A stretch of DNA of 64,000 bases, taken from assembly GCF_002443255.2 (NCBI RefSeq), contig NW_019211456.1, positions 33,627,608 to 33,691,607 on the forward strand, written 5' to 3'. Source of the DNA: Varroa destructor. Lineage: Eukaryota > Arthropoda > Arachnida > Mesostigmata > Varroidae. Under the pieces are notes generated by a model, which saw only the letters and a program-made list of their open reading frames with translations, did no database searches and was not told where the DNA came from. Made by a program: the position numbers and the translations under genes. How positions within the stretch are numbered: the stretch's first letter is position 1; every line of letters starts with the position of its first letter. This document shows positions 35,970 to 48,500 of this stretch, piece by piece.

Positions 35970-37990
35970 AGTTAAGATCGAAACGAATTTTGTTGTCAGA
36001 CTTTGACAAAGACCATTACCGGCCGATATTGTCAAATCAGTTGCACGAGGAATTTTTAGAGCAAACGAGACATGTTTCCTTGTATAAGGTTCCATTTGTT
36101 GCGGTAAACGTATGCAAAATGTTGTGGATGTCGTATACGACCTTGTTGATATCTTGCAACTTTCTAGAAACGTCAACAGGGCTTTAGAGGCCGTTTGATT
36201 CCATACAACCATCCGCAGCGTCACAGAACCGTTGAGTTGAGCGCGCTTAGAAAAGCGCGTCAGTCGGCTACAATCGAAGCGCCAACATTTGAGCTATTGT
36301 TAAGCAGTGACGTTATTTTTAAGTTATTGTTAAGGTTAGTGAAATTGCGGAACTATTCATAGCTATCTCGGTGCACGATATCTTAAACGGAAACTTTAAA
36401 ATCTAGTTTCACTTTTTAAGTTACAATAAGGGTGTTGTTGAAAACGTTTCAGCCACCCGTAATATACATCAGTTGCATGTACGTACAGTTCACAGTGACA
36501 TAATCAACATTAATTTATTATAGCTTTTCTGTCTACTAGTTTTACTAAAAATATATTACCTGTTGAATTAATTCAAACATTTATCGTAGCTTGGTTTTTT
36601 ATTCGATCTTTATGACGATACAGTCAGCTGGAAGTTTGAATCAGGTTAAGCTTCGTGTTGCAAGTTTAGAGCAATACGTATTTGCCTGGGCTCGCTAACT
36701 GGGGACAGGACTCATTTGCTAGCAGCAGCTCATCTCGCGAACAGGAATTTCACCAAAATATAAACGGGTCTTATACGCACATCCTGACATGGGCATCACC
36801 CACACTGTTTATTCTCATGCGTTAATTTGAAGTTAGAACCCATTTAGCCTAGTGCTGGCTTGCGTGCTGCCGGTTGTCGCCGCTAACGCCGCCGCCGCCG
36901 CTTCCATCGTTTTGCCCTTCGTTTAGACGGGCGCCGTTAACGCTCGCCCCAACTGCCGTATCGTGCCGCTGCAGCAGAGGCAGCCGCAATAAGGTGGGTC
37001 GGAATTTGAGAATCCCGTTTGTTTGCGGTTCCTATGTGACTATCGTTGTCGATTGTTCTGGCATTTCCGTGAAAATTCACCACATTCTGTCAGTGGTACG
37101 ACCGAGTAGAAAAGTCATTGAGCGATTAGGCTGTTCAGAGGCCAAAGGTTCCAACAAAAGCAGACAATGTGAGGTGCGCCTACATTCGATGTAGGCCTGC
37201 AAAGGTTAGGTATGCCGAGTTAGGCAAAAGTAATAGAACAGAAACGAACAAGCGGGTTGACTCCATATAGCCTCTGATAGCGTGACAGCACAAATGTTGA
37301 ATTAAGAACGCCCTGAAAAGCGAGTAGGTCTCTACGGGATTTTGCCTACATTTCTCATTCTAAGCGTACCCACACATGCGTGGGTGCATTCACGGGTCGC
37401 ACGTCCGTTTGTGGGAAATAGCAGAAACATCCAGGCGTCGCGTTTACTCTGGCCGCTTCCTATAGTCGTAAGGGTTCACACTGGTATGACGTACATACAA
37501 CCGAGAGCAAGCGGGCGATAGGAGAAAAGAGGTGATCGTCCGCGAGAACGGCGGCTAATGTCATGCGTTTCGTCATTGCAATCCTCACTTGAGGCGTACG
37601 CCAAGGGCCTCACACAAAACAGAGAAATCAAGAGCAGACAAGAGACAATCGTAAAGCTCACAGTAGATGGCACGTACTCGTTTCAACCGCCGATGACACG
37701 ATGGCAAATTGCCCGCATCTGAATCATCGCTAGTGTTTCAGTTCTGCCAGTTTGCTAAGTCAGATCACAGCAGTAGCAACATCAGCAACGACAAACAGAT
37801 CAGGCTGATCTCTTAACTGCTTCGACAAGTCGAGCCTGAACTGTTCGCCCACCCTCCTATTTACGATACGACTTGGCACAGTCCTTGAGATTGTTCTGAC
37901 GGCAAGAGTATCTACGGATGCAATGAACCCAACGCCAAACTAGATACACAATTGACACTGCCAAGATAGCGGCAATGTAAGCACCACCGT
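35970..37990. other. Probable intron, no further exon found
   Basis: After the donor at 35967 the sequence turns AT-rich. A (GCC)n-like patch at 36886-36901 lies in a frame that is open on + to 37194 and contains a GTGGGT donor-like string near 36994, but the acceptor side has no pyrimidine tract. A short near-palindrome (ACCCACACATGCGTGGGT) lies near 37370-37387. Nothing else recognised. Confidence 0.5.
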
Positions 37991-37998
37991 CAACCCTG

Positions 37999-38199
37999 TT
38001 GGTCAGTGACGTCTCCAAATGCGATGTAGTCGCATTGTTGTACCGCGAAGATACGCTTCCTCAAACGCCATTCGAGACGTTGATTGAGAGTTACCTGTCA
38101 TTTGACTTCGTTAGTCGCTTGTTTGCTAGATTGTATGTGGGCCAACCAGCCCAAGACATAGACACGGCCAGATTCGACAAGAGCAGAGGCGGCGCTTGA
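37999..38199 (+). mobile_element. Possible gag-like fragment of a Ty3/gypsy element
   Basis: A 66-codon open stretch starting at a non-ATG codon contains TPFETLIESYL, recalling the Pro-(Tyr/Phe)-x-Thr-Leu-Lys segment of Ty3/gypsy gag, followed by RLFARLYVGQPAQD, where the family has a Leu-rich helix and Leu-Gly-(Asp)-x-x-Pro-Ser. It lies 460 bp before a better gag-like piece in the same orientation, so both could come from one inserted copy. Weak on its own. Confidence 0.2.
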
Positions 38200-38657
38200 C
38201 GCGTCGGCCATCCGTAACAACAACAATAACAGTAGAGCAGACAGCTTGAAGAAATGCTTTAATCACAGTGAACAGTGAGATATCTCAATATTTATTAGCG
38301 ACTCATTATAGATCCTTTCGTACAGAAGACAACCGGTTCTGCTGCCGGCTACATCTACAAGCGTGCCATTGTATTTTTTCGTACAATGAAAGCTGCATCT
38401 TCACTAAAACTATCATCATGATCTTAGGAAGTGACGCGTACCGGGACTTGATCCTATAGTTTCAATTAAGATGATGCCAAATATACAGATCTGAGAGGGT
38501 TCGCCGCTGTAATTTCCTGATTGTCGACGGTCAACACGGTTTTCCGAAATACAGCAGTAACGGTTAGAAATAAGGTGAAATGCCTTCCCTTCTAAACGAA
38601 GATACGTTTCTGATATAATGTTTCTCTATTTATGAATATACTTCTTTGTGTGTCTAG

Positions 38658-38930
38658 AAGACAGACGTACGCCGAGACAAGTGCTAGGGACGATAGTGAA
38701 AATCAGCTCGAAAAAAAAAAGACTGGCAAAATTGCTCGTTGAGTTGCAACTCGGGGAAGAGTCTATAACCTACGTATTGACATTACCGTACGTATTTTCA
38801 CAATTGAACGCGATGACCGAATGGCTTCTTTTGAACGATTTGGGTCCCTGAAGCAAACGAGCGTTCTTGACAGTCTTGCTTGGGCGGTCTTTGGCGTCTC
38901 CACCCATCGTCCTCGTCTGTTCATAGCAGT
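38658..38930 (+). mobile_element. Possible gag relic of a Ty3/gypsy element
   Basis: The open stretch to the TGA at 38849-38851 reads KKKRLAKLLVELQLGEESIT, then after 23 residues from the Leu-Gly a Leu-Leu pair (MTEWLLLNDLGP). Ty3/gypsy gag has the same pattern: a basic/leucine helix, Leu-Gly, and about 23 residues later Leu-Leu before a conserved Leu-Pro. The frame can be followed through one stop to about 38930. An acceptor-like TTTGTGTGTCTAG at 38645-38657 would put it in frame with the donor at 35967, so a terminal exon is an alternative reading; I favour the retroelement. No LTR seen. Confidence 0.35.
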
Positions 38931-40145
38931 ACAAGGGAAGACATCATGACGATATAGGGGAGGGAGCCATCATAGATGTAAGCATAACTACTGCGATCTC
39001 ATACGCTAGGGAAAGGGCGTGTCACACTGAGCGTACAAACGCAGATCGCATTTGCATCCACATTCGGCCTGACCCGGCCTAAAAAAACGGTCGACCATCT
39101 CAATAATAACGATGACAGCGATAATAATGCTAGCAAACGTTAACCGTACAAACCATTTCCCAACCATAGTATAGCAAAAGCGATGCTCTGGTCCTGGTCA
39201 TTCTAATCAATACGCTACGACGATGCTCACGTTGATGAAGTAGCACTCATAACAGGCACAAATATGGGCCTATCTAACTGCATCGTGTTTTATTAAGAAC
39301 GTTCTACAACCTGCTAATTATAATATTTTTAAATGGTTCCATTTTAAGTCTTCTAAGAAGATGCAGTGACCTATTTTGTCAGTAATACTACGAGTGATCA
39401 GCAGTAGCTTTCAATAAAGGCTAGGATTTGATTCAATTCCATATAGTTATTATTAGTCAAAACGATCTTATCAATGCTAAATAGAGCAGTGCAGTCATAC
39501 GGAGATATAGCTTGTAGTACCTGAAATACGACAAGCAAATAATGCGGACAAATCAACAAACGCGACACCGAATTCTCAGCCTATCGAACTAGCGATACCA
39601 CCACGGAAATTCAAGGCCCTATCACTTCGTTGGACAAGACACCTTGTTGTAACAGCTGCTGCCATCTGTACCGATGTTGCTATAACATCTATAATAAAAC
39701 CCAATAGTATCCGAGACAAACCGACGGCCATCTCTGTATTCTCACAGACAACACGAAACGTTTACTCACCTTTTTTTAGCCCACCTATGCGCATATCAGC
39801 GTCGTGCGGAAAATCAGATATTCTATCATTTGAGCGATTCTTCTTTCCGCTGGCTACCATACGATATATTCTATGCCAGTCGGCAGAACTAACAGCGGCA
39901 GCTACAGCTTCTGTGAGATCTTGGCGATAGTTGATAGCGGTTACAGTTGGAGAGTAGTATCGTTTTTTGGTCTTCTTTTTCTGCTACTTCTAGCTTTTTC
40001 TTTTCTCAAGGAAAAACAGCACTTTACTTTCGGCCATTTTTTGCTGCTCCCGTCCCGTCACAGCGCAATATTCTATATAGTGCTCTATACACGCATATTC
40101 CTCAATCGTCGATTCGCTTTTATATACCTCTTCTTTACTTTATAT
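38931..40145. other. Non-coding stretch before the assembly gap
   Basis: No gene recognised. AATAAA occurs at 39413-39418 but has no gene attached. The end of the stretch (39950-40145) is AT-rich with long T runs and stops at a TATAT tract where the gap begins. Confidence 0.5.
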
Positions 40146-40245
40146 NNNNNNNNNNNNNNNNNNNNNNNNNNNNNNNNNNNNNNNNNNNNNNNNNNNNNNN
40201 NNNNNNNNNNNNNNNNNNNNNNNNNNNNNNNNNNNNNNNNNNNNN
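40146..40245. other. Assembly gap, 100 N
   Basis: Exactly 100 undetermined bases between ...CTTTATAT and ATATATGTTT. The round length suggests a placeholder and the flanks suggest that assembly broke in a (TA)n repeat. True size unknown; frames that run through it are meaningless. Confidence 0.95.
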
Positions 40246-42825
40246 ATATATGTTTTGTGTTGTATATAGATTTTACTTTTCTTTTTGCCTGTTAACTAAA
40301 AATAAAAAAAGGAACCCCACAACGTCGCCGGCTAGTGAACAGAATGGGGGAAGGTTCAGGGTGGGGAAGAACCTTGCAATCTGCCTCAACCTTTGCCGCC
40401 TTTGTCTGCAAGCGGTGCCCAGCTCTTCGCTTTACCGACATGTCCTCGACGCTCGCTTCACTGTGAAGCGCACGTTTGGCTTTCCCTTGTTCCTTCGGTA
40501 TATTCTGATACATGCGTTGAACACAGCCGCAGCGGCTGGAAGGGGAGGGGGCGTCGTTCTCCCTGATTTTCATTCATTGACGCCGCTCAACAGCGAACAA
40601 AGTCAACACGCACTGGTGTCGACGTCGACGCCAGGCTTAACTTTGGCTTTCCTCCGATGACTTTGGTCTGCTTTTGCCTCGGATGGATGCGACGTCAGGG
40701 CAAAACGACGTAATGGTGGCCACGGCCGACCGCTACATAGCCAGCAGCTACTGCACCACCATCGGAATAGCTCTACCACGGTAGTGATAACTCGTCCTGT
40801 TGCTGGTCAGGGGGTACCCGCTGGTGTTGTTGTATTAGTAATAACAACAACAGCGTCGGTGGCGGCGATTATCATGAATCGGTGGCAGTGGCTGAATATT
40901 GAACGAGGCTTAGCGGGGCTTTCTTTTTGTTCGCCTTGGGCTACACTGTCCACCGAGCGCTATGTTCGCCGAGTTCTGTGTTCAGAAAAAAAGGAACGAG
41001 CAAGCAAACTTGAAGTCAAGGCTAAGTTAAGTCGCCAACCAGAATTATTGTTCAACGAAGGCACCCTATAACCCGCCGCCAATGAGACGGCGGACAAGAA
41101 ACGGCCGTTGGAAAGGAGCGCGTGAGTCGGTCGGACGCTCACTCGCTTTTCAATTTTTTTCCTGCTTCGGGATTGTTGGGTTTTAGCTTTCGTTTGTTAC
41201 CCATCTACAATCGGCAGCTGGCTGGCGGTCTTTCTTGCTTGCCATCTGTCGTACAGTGACGATATTTATTTTTAAGCCGAACCGACCCCGACAACAATGG
41301 CTGCAGACTGCGCTGCCCACGATCTTGGTTGAGAATGACCTTGACAATCGTGCCGTTTAATCTGCTGCAGCCAACACGCCGCAAGCGACGTTGCCCGTCG
41401 TTTACTATCGCTAGAAGATGATCTTGCCTCCAGTGTCACATGGGAAGTAAATAATAATAATAACAATAGTAGCGAAAATAGTAAAAAATCGTCAACGAAA
41501 GGCTGATTCTTTAGAGGAAACCCGATAAAGAGAATCACCGAAAAAAAATTAAGCGAAGCAGTCAACAGGCGCAGACAGTCACCATCGCCGGTTGTTTCGT
41601 TACGAACGAGTTGTTTTCGTATCGCAAAAATATCTCTATGGTATAAAAGGGTGATTCTTCGACCGATACAACTGATTGCTTCTGTGAATAAAGGTGTGCC
41701 ATTCTGTCTTATGGATTTAACGAGGACGAAATAAACGGTATATCATACTTGAAAAGGATGTATGTATTGATTCTGATAAATAAAATATATTTCTTCTACA
41801 AGTTACATGATCAACGCGCATGGCATAGTATATTTGTTAGATACGCATGTGGCTTTCAAAATCGATAAGTAGCTCATTAACAGACGCTTCTATAAAGGCG
41901 TTATGTGAAATTACTACTTTATTAGAAATTAGAAAATTATTAGTTTCTAGTCTGTCTAGCATAACCAGACAAATGCATATATTGACATCAATCTTTTCGT
42001 AGAAAAAGCTTTTTTTTGGCCAAAAGCATAGCCTGTATTTAAACGGTACTTAGAGCCTATTTTTTTTTTTACTTTATAGTACAATGCGGATACTCTGCAA
42101 GAAAGTTTAGCTGTTTAAAATCCGGCTCTGCTTTTCAGCAGATGAAACCTTTAATTGCTTCTAATAGGTTGACTCAACGACGAGGACATCTTGACGACCG
42201 ACGTTAGAGTGTATGTTTTTGAGATTGCCTGGTTACCTCCCCTGGAGTTCTTTCAGTTTTCGACTTTCTCAGTGTCGAAGGGGCGCTATTGAGTTTTTCC
42301 TTCCTGGAGCTCCCGTCCGGCCTCCTCAAATACCCACCTAATACCACGTACACGGTCACACATTCCCACAGAGATATATATTGTCCCGAATTGTCCGCTG
42401 CGTATTTCTCAGTCGAGCCTAGCTGTCGCCATGAGTTTCTTCATCGGACGCGCCCTTCTTTTGGTCCGAACGTTCGCTTTCGGACTCTCTTCCCGCCCTT
42501 CATGTATGGAACCCCGTAGCTAACCCTATGAAATGCTTTGACTCCCAACTCCCACTCTGAAACCCGCTTTCATCGTTCTTGTCCTCGTCGTTGTCTCCGG
42601 CCAATGGATCCGCACACATGCTTACTCAAGCAGCCGAGGAAGAAAAGTCTTGGGTGATTGACAGGTCCTGGACTTCACCCACCAACTTCGCGCCCCTCAC
42701 CCCCCATGGCCGATCTACCCTCCTTCGTATTTCTGCTGTTCGAAGGTGGGCCGAGCGACGCATCGACCAAACAAGTGAGGGCTGAAGGCACGAAAGAGGC
42801 ATCGGCCTATCTCTTGCGATCGCCA
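40246..42825. other. Non-coding stretch
   Basis: No gene recognised. The segment 40310-41130 is GC-richer with overlapping open frames. A TATAAAAGG string at 41642-41650 is followed only 37 bases later by AATAAA (41687-41692), so it is not taken as a promoter. The segment 41700-42130 is AT-rich. The segment 42250-42825 is GC-richer with overlapping open frames on both strands. Confidence 0.5.
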
Positions 42826-42829
42826 ATAA

Positions 42830-43030
42830 ATGGATCAAGTTAAGCACAAATTATTATTAAACTTCATGCCCGTCTCATCATTTGCTGTTCAGTTAAAGGA
42901 ACTAGTTGCTAGTAGAGGTAATAGTGGGGATAGCCTATTGAACGAAGTGGAGCAGGATTCTTTTGGGCCGCCACCACTGCCGTTTCTGCAGCTGTTCGTC
43001 TTGCATGCTGGGGGCATACTCCAATCATAA
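42830..43030 (+). mobile_element. Possible gag fragment of a Ty3/gypsy element
   Basis: This 66-codon ATG-initiated ORF starts MDQVKHKLLLNFMPVSS and contains QLKELVASRGNSGDSLLNEV. The latter resembles the gag segment in which a basic/leucine helix is followed by (Asp)-Asp-Ser-Leu-Leu-x-Glu-(Leu), and a Pro-Pro-(x)-Leu segment follows as expected. It is 1.3 kb upstream of the 44.3-kb relic on the same strand but covers an overlapping part of gag, so it would be a different copy. It could also be a chance ORF or a genuine small exon. Confidence 0.22.
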
Positions 43031-44300
43031 AAGTCGCAGAATGTCGAAGTTCACAGATAGCTGCTTCGGCAGCCTAGCGGTTTAAACCTTTCGCTGCCGT
43101 GATCGCATTAGCGGTAGCTGAGCAAAGTAACAACAGCATCAGCTACAAAGGCAGATCTAGTAACTTCGGAAGACCCGTAGTGGTAGAAGGCGACAGTTCA
43201 AGCCCCCTTATCCTTTCTGTATGTCATCCTTAGTCAGCCCTGACGCTTTTGCCACTATGCTTGTTGCAGTCTTCGCCTGCACGGCATCGTTGTCGTCGCG
43301 GACGATGCTACCATCACCTCAAAGGATAACAGAGACTCAGCGAGAATAACAGAAGCAGCCACAGCAGAAATTGGCGCTTACAGCTTCATTGCTGTTGCAT
43401 AGTGACATATAGTGAAGTCTAGTCAGCCGTACTCGGTTAGGGCCAAGACGTCGATGACGACGCCGTAAGATCTCGTAGTGGTCTTCAATTCAGTTGGTCA
43501 TCGATGCGTGAGGAGCAATTATGAGAGGGAAGATATCGTTCGTAGGTTGACTGCTTGACAGGTAGACGGGCGAGAAATCGAACGAATAAACTGAGCCAGA
43601 AGCATGAGACCGTGCTAAGGAACGCTTATGTGCCTACCAGCAGCAGTCGAGTTAACAGATTAGTTGGTGACTGACGGTGTAGTATAGCTATGACAGCAAC
43701 GACACGGTAATCATACAAGAAGGCGGAGATGATTAAAGTTAGTTATTATGGGCTTGTTATATAGCTATATAATAGCTGAGGATGTATGGATTTGATATGA
43801 AAGCGATGTATAATTGAGGTGCGAGGCCCGCTTGCTTTTACAAGGGACACCCACAAAATAATATAACGAGTGTACAACAAGGTGCAATTTCCACAGACGA
43901 GCTCATAATTATTAGCAGGCATAAATGTGACTACATGTGAAGAAAGATAAATTGTCTATAGGAAAGTCGCGTTTAGTAAAGTAGTATAGGTTTGAGGCTA
44001 AGGATAATGAGGTCAATAGTTTTTGTTGTTTTGAAGAAACGAAAAAAGTTACCTCGAGGTAAGTTTTTGGTTAAGAAATACCACATCCGGTTTTTTAACG
44101 TGCACATTGTTCTCATCGGCGTTCGGTAAAGCGGATTTTAATTAGCATTTCTTTAGTTTGCAATTAGCAAACCAATTGCTGTCATGTATTTTAGTAGTTT
44201 CAATTCCTCCTTCTTTATAATTACAGTGTAAAAAAATGGGGTGTTTGTCTTCCTAGAAAATCTCTATATTGTCTGTATCGGACGAACAGTGATCGCAAAC
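43031..44300. other. Non-coding stretch
   Basis: No gene recognised; it contains GC-richer DNA to about 43450 and then AT-rich DNA. A consensus donor-like CTCGAG/GTAAGT lies at 44053-44064 without a credible exon in front of it. Confidence 0.5.
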
Positions 44301-44755
44301 GAACGAAAGATTTATTGATAACGCATATCAAATGCTCTGAACAAAGTGCAGATACCCTCCCCATTCGATGTGAGTCTTACCTAGAATCCACATCCCTGTA
44401 CAGCCGGACCCGGAAATGGCTAACACCGAGCGCCTTATGGCTACCACAACATATTCCGCCCCTCCCGGCTATTATGCACTGTTCAATAGACTGTCGGATC
44501 TGGCAGCACTGTTCGCTAGAGAAACACAAGTGACAAAGCACCAAAACAGAGCCCTCTAAAGGGCAAGATGAGCAGGGCAAATTACGGCTTCCGCTATTAT
44601 TGCGCGCTAGGGACCAGACATCGAGCCAAAACATATCGTATCTACGCTACTCAGTGATGAACAGGTGGGTACTTCTGCTTGACAACGTACTTTCCCACGT
44701 AACGCGAGGATTATTCTACCGACTAACTCTTTCTGATCATCAAAACGTTTAGCAA
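44300..44755 (+). mobile_element. Degenerate gag-to-protease relic of a Ty3/gypsy element
   Basis: The best retroelement candidate. Four motif groups occur in gag-pol order across three frames. Frame one gives LLITHIKCSEQSAD (a gag helix), then at 44441-44470 LPQHIPPLPA, the Leu-Pro-x-His-(Ile/Val) segment. A second frame (ORF 44416-44559) continues with LFNRLSDLAALFARETQV, the Leu-Ala-x-Leu-Ala helix that follows it. A third frame (44556-44657) gives YGFRYYCALGTRHRAKT, where gag ends in a Cys-Tyr-Tyr-His-x-x-(Phe)-Gly motif; the Cys and His are lost. Then 44705-44751 gives RGLFYRLTLSD, like the strand before the protease. At least two frameshifts are implied and part of gag is missing. No LTR, RT or flanking duplication was found. 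Order and spacing are hard to get by chance, but no alignment was run. Confidence 0.42.
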
Positions 44756-44759
44756 ATGG

Positions 44760-45310
44760 CAGAATGGCGTAAAAATGAGTGTATAGACTCTATATGACGG
44801 TCAAACAAGCCACACAAACGATGATAGAATTTTCAAAGAGCATTTCATAAAGCAGCTCGTGTTCTTGTTCGTGTGACTGTTACCTTAACGACATAGGGTT
44901 CGTAGCAATACGATTTATCCTATTTAGTTACGTACTAGTAGCTTTGGCATTAACAGCCTCATTCTATATGTGCAAGTAAGCACAAAAACCTGTGCTTAGT
45001 TCTGTACCTAGCAGTCCACGTTCACTTGGCTTTCGTTTATTGAAGTGTTTTTTGAATGATCAAACAAACACACATTCTACGTTTACAAATCTGTAATGAT
45101 GAATGTCCTGTAAATAATATTAATTGGTGTGTGTTTGTATCTGTTAGCGAAACGAACGCATACTACATATGTAAACTTCAGGAGCGTTTTTCAAAACGTG
45201 TATGTTCTGTATGTAGATTGGTACGTACGTCTAGATATGCGTATCTGACCTCTTCCCAATAGTCAATTACAATTTGCAACGTGTCGATCTCAGGATAGCT
45301 AACAGAGGCT
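44760..45310. other. AT-rich non-coding stretch
   Basis: No gene recognised. If the relic to its left continued, protease and RT sequence would be expected here, but I see none. Confidence 0.5.
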
Positions 45311-45314
45311 ATTT

Positions 45315-45539
45315 CTAGAGCGCTTCAATGAACCGTTTCCCTTCGGGTATTAATCTTAGAAGGAAAACGAACTTGGACTGGGAGGCTGGGGAGCGCTTTA
45401 ATAGCTCCTCTGTCTCTGCAGTGTCGATGGCTTCTTTTTCTGGTACGTAACTCAAAGAGACTTGATGAAGCTGCCTGCCCCTCCGGTCCTCCTTCAGTCC
45501 AGCCCCCTCCGTAGCCGTTCTCTTTGGCCTTTTCAACAT
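45315..45539 (-). mobile_element. Possible reverse-transcriptase N-terminal fragment
   Basis: A 74-codon open stretch contains EKEAIDTAETEELLKRSPAS, then KFVFLLRLIPEGKRFIEAL. This follows the pattern of the start of an RT domain in LTR or DIRS-like elements: an acidic helix ending Glu-Glu-Leu-Leu, a Ser/Pro loop, then Phe-x-x-x-Leu-x-Leu-(Ile/Val)-Pro-x-x-Gly-x-x-Arg-Phe. It ends at a stop before any catalytic Asp. It is on the strand opposite to the gag-like pieces nearby, so it is not part of the same copy. It remains possible that this is a chance ORF. Confidence 0.25.
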
Positions 45540-48500
45540 TCTCGATTAACAGACCATTAGTTCGTCCATACGAAAAGCCACTTCGGCAGTTGGCAACTTT
45601 GCGTTCGCCTTCTATCTTTTATTCTGCTCTTCTGAAATTTCTTGTTCCCTATCTATCCGTCAGTTGAAAGCCGGATATCTGATCCTTTTGCTTTTCTTGG
45701 CCTCTTCCTGATCCTGCTCAAGAAACAGAGAACGAGAAAGAGAGAGGAAGAGATGAAGGGATGAGGGAAGCGCGAAGTAAAAAGTGAAGCTTTAAAGTGA
45801 ACGGTCGTGTTCCGGTGTCATCCAATATATCCAGCCCTCCATTGACACCAGCTGCTAGTTACATTGGCCGTCTTTATCGTTCACTCCAGACTCAAGGTGT
45901 GATGCATTCAGCCATTCCTGGCCGGAAACCAGCTAAGCTATTGTGGCTACAGTCGCTATCGATGCCAACACTATCTACTTCTATCACAGTGAAAAATGCG
46001 GTGCGACAAGGTGCTTGCTTTCTTTTACGCAGTACCCTCGTTGAACTTTCAAGCATGTTCGGCGCTTTGCAGCAACATTCGTCTCCTCATCCGTCCTCGA
46101 CCATCAAAATCTCCAGCCCACTAAGTTCTCCGTAGCTTTCCATCCTGCTCAATTTCCTTAGTCACTGGCGTTCACTGCGACACGACATCGCGCCGCTGCG
46201 GCAAGATAGAGGAACATCCTTCAAAGGCGAAAGAACTACTTGCTCCTTGAAGAGCGGGAATAGCTGTGCAGGATTTGTTCCTCTATGTGTTTCAGAGACA
46301 ATCAAGCCGCTGGGTAGACATCGGATGTGCAGCGATGGTAGCTGTGTATAACAGAATAGTAGAGGAAATTTGTCTCCCTGCGCCTCCAGCAGCTGACCCC
46401 TTTTCAATCCCTGGGCTTGCTACGTCTCCTGACTTGGCGCGGCCGGGAAAGTCCCCTTCCCACCGTTACTACTTCTCTATGGACTCCTCTCGAAAGCGAC
46501 GGTCGTGTAGACGACGCTGTCTACAGTAGAGGAGTGCAAGGCCCTGGTCCACGGAAAAGAGGAGCAAACGACGGGCGAAGTGTTGTAAAGCGATGCTGCT
46601 GTCGCCGGCGCCGCTTCGGGTTGGCAATGTTGAGCTGTCGTGTGGGTTGTCGGTGTTCAGAACTGTAGGCGCAAGAGGTAACGGCTCCCGGGAACGCCGT
46701 TTGACCTAGTCGCCCAGACGATTGTGGCTCACTTTGTCTTCCTGCCATGCCCTTGAGGGCGCAGGAAGCGACTGCCTGGTGCAGCTACCTCTGGCACTAA
46801 ATCCGACCCGGGACCGTGGAACTGGGAACCGCAGCGTCAATAAACCGCCACGAAGAGGAAATCGACATAGCAAAAAGACGCCACGACCCGCTTCGACCCC
46901 TTTTTCCCTGATTCTTTTTCATGTAAACTTGTTGAAGTCGCAGTTGATCTTTGCCTCCCACCGTAGAAGGGTGTGAAGTGACTAAATGACATGCTGTTGT
47001 AGAGTAAGAAACAGTGCGGATCAGTGATTTGTCCTAGCGTGGGAAAATTGTAACAAAAATAGAAAACTCCTACAATCAGAAAACCCCTATCTGGCTTCGC
47101 TGCAGCAAAGATTGTTCTCGGTGCAATTTACAAGTGATGTCCACCCGTCCAACCGTATACATCCGTAGTATTTTTAGGCGATCGCCGTTCAGCGTTCCGT
47201 CACTGTTTGCAGGACTGCATGAATAAAAGCACGTCGTTGAAGCCATCACAACCGATTGACACCCCACTTAGCTGGTTAGTCAGTGAGCCGAGTGAACCTA
47301 CTCCCGTCTGTTGCTATATATGTGAATATAAGCAAATGAAAGCAGAAGTACTTATTGCTTGACTGGCTTGACAAGGTTGCCTTATTACCACACAGCTGCG
47401 CCTCGATGTCACCAGTTGTACCAAAACACTACCAGGTAGCTGTTGCCCTCCACTTTGTCATTGTCCGTTCTTTAGTCATTTGCTCAATGCGCCATTTGTC
47501 ATTTATTCATTGATTTTACTTGCTGTCATCTACAATGCGTATAGCACATCCGCAGTCATAGTCGCCCACAGCAGCAATAGCGGCTATGCGATGGCCGTAC
47601 CTTTGCCGACAAGTTGCCCCTATTATAGGCTCTTGTCAGTCGATACTACTGACATAGGACAGGATGGTTAGGTGGCTGCTGCAATTGGCCATAAATGAGC
47701 CGCTAACAGAAATATTAGACCAGTCAGTGATAAGGGCAAAGCGCGGGGACGAACCTATGCTTTTTATGGGCATCTACCTTATATATATATATATAGGTGT
47801 TTATTGGCTATGATGTTAAAGATTAAAGCAGCAAGCGACGTAGAACGTACCGTGTAAAGTCGGATATCCGGGTGGCTTGTTGTAACAAGCTGTTCCTTCT
47901 CCGCGTCTTGTAAAATCGCTTGTTGTGATAGGTAAGATATTACACCATATAAGTTGGTTATATGAAGGCATAGAGAATAACCAATAATTTATCAGCCATG
48001 AATGAAAACGATAATTAATACGTAAATTGACTTATGTATATATATACCGTTCGGTAGCATGCGCTGGCGGAGCAGAGATCGAAGATCTCAAACGAAGGAC
48101 TAACTGCCGCGTCAAGCGGGCGCTCGTTTTGCTGCTGCCTCCTGCTTTCGTATCTCCCTGACTCACCCTCGACGTTTCTTTCTATTTCCATTCCTCTCCT
48201 ACTGTTTTGCCTCGTGAGATGTGTACGGACGGGTGCTGCTGCGCCATCCGATATCGTACGATCGCAGGAGGACGGATTGGGCGGGCAAAAAGGAAGAAGA
48301 AAATGGAGGCGGCTGTGTGAAGGAAAAGGGACTGGTCCTACTTTATCTTTCTGTCTTTCCCTCCTTCTCTGGGGATTTTGAGGTGTGTGGGTTTTGGGCC
48401 AGTCCCGAGCCGCGGCGGATAGGCGGTTTAAGTTCTTCTAGTCCCACTTAACCGAAGCGGACTGCTATTGCTGGTGCTGCTACTGCTGCCGTTGATGCTG

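Noticed and set aside
41642..41692. TATAAAAGG as a promoter
   Set aside because: AATAAA follows within 40 bases, no initiator match is convincing, and no coding exon follows.
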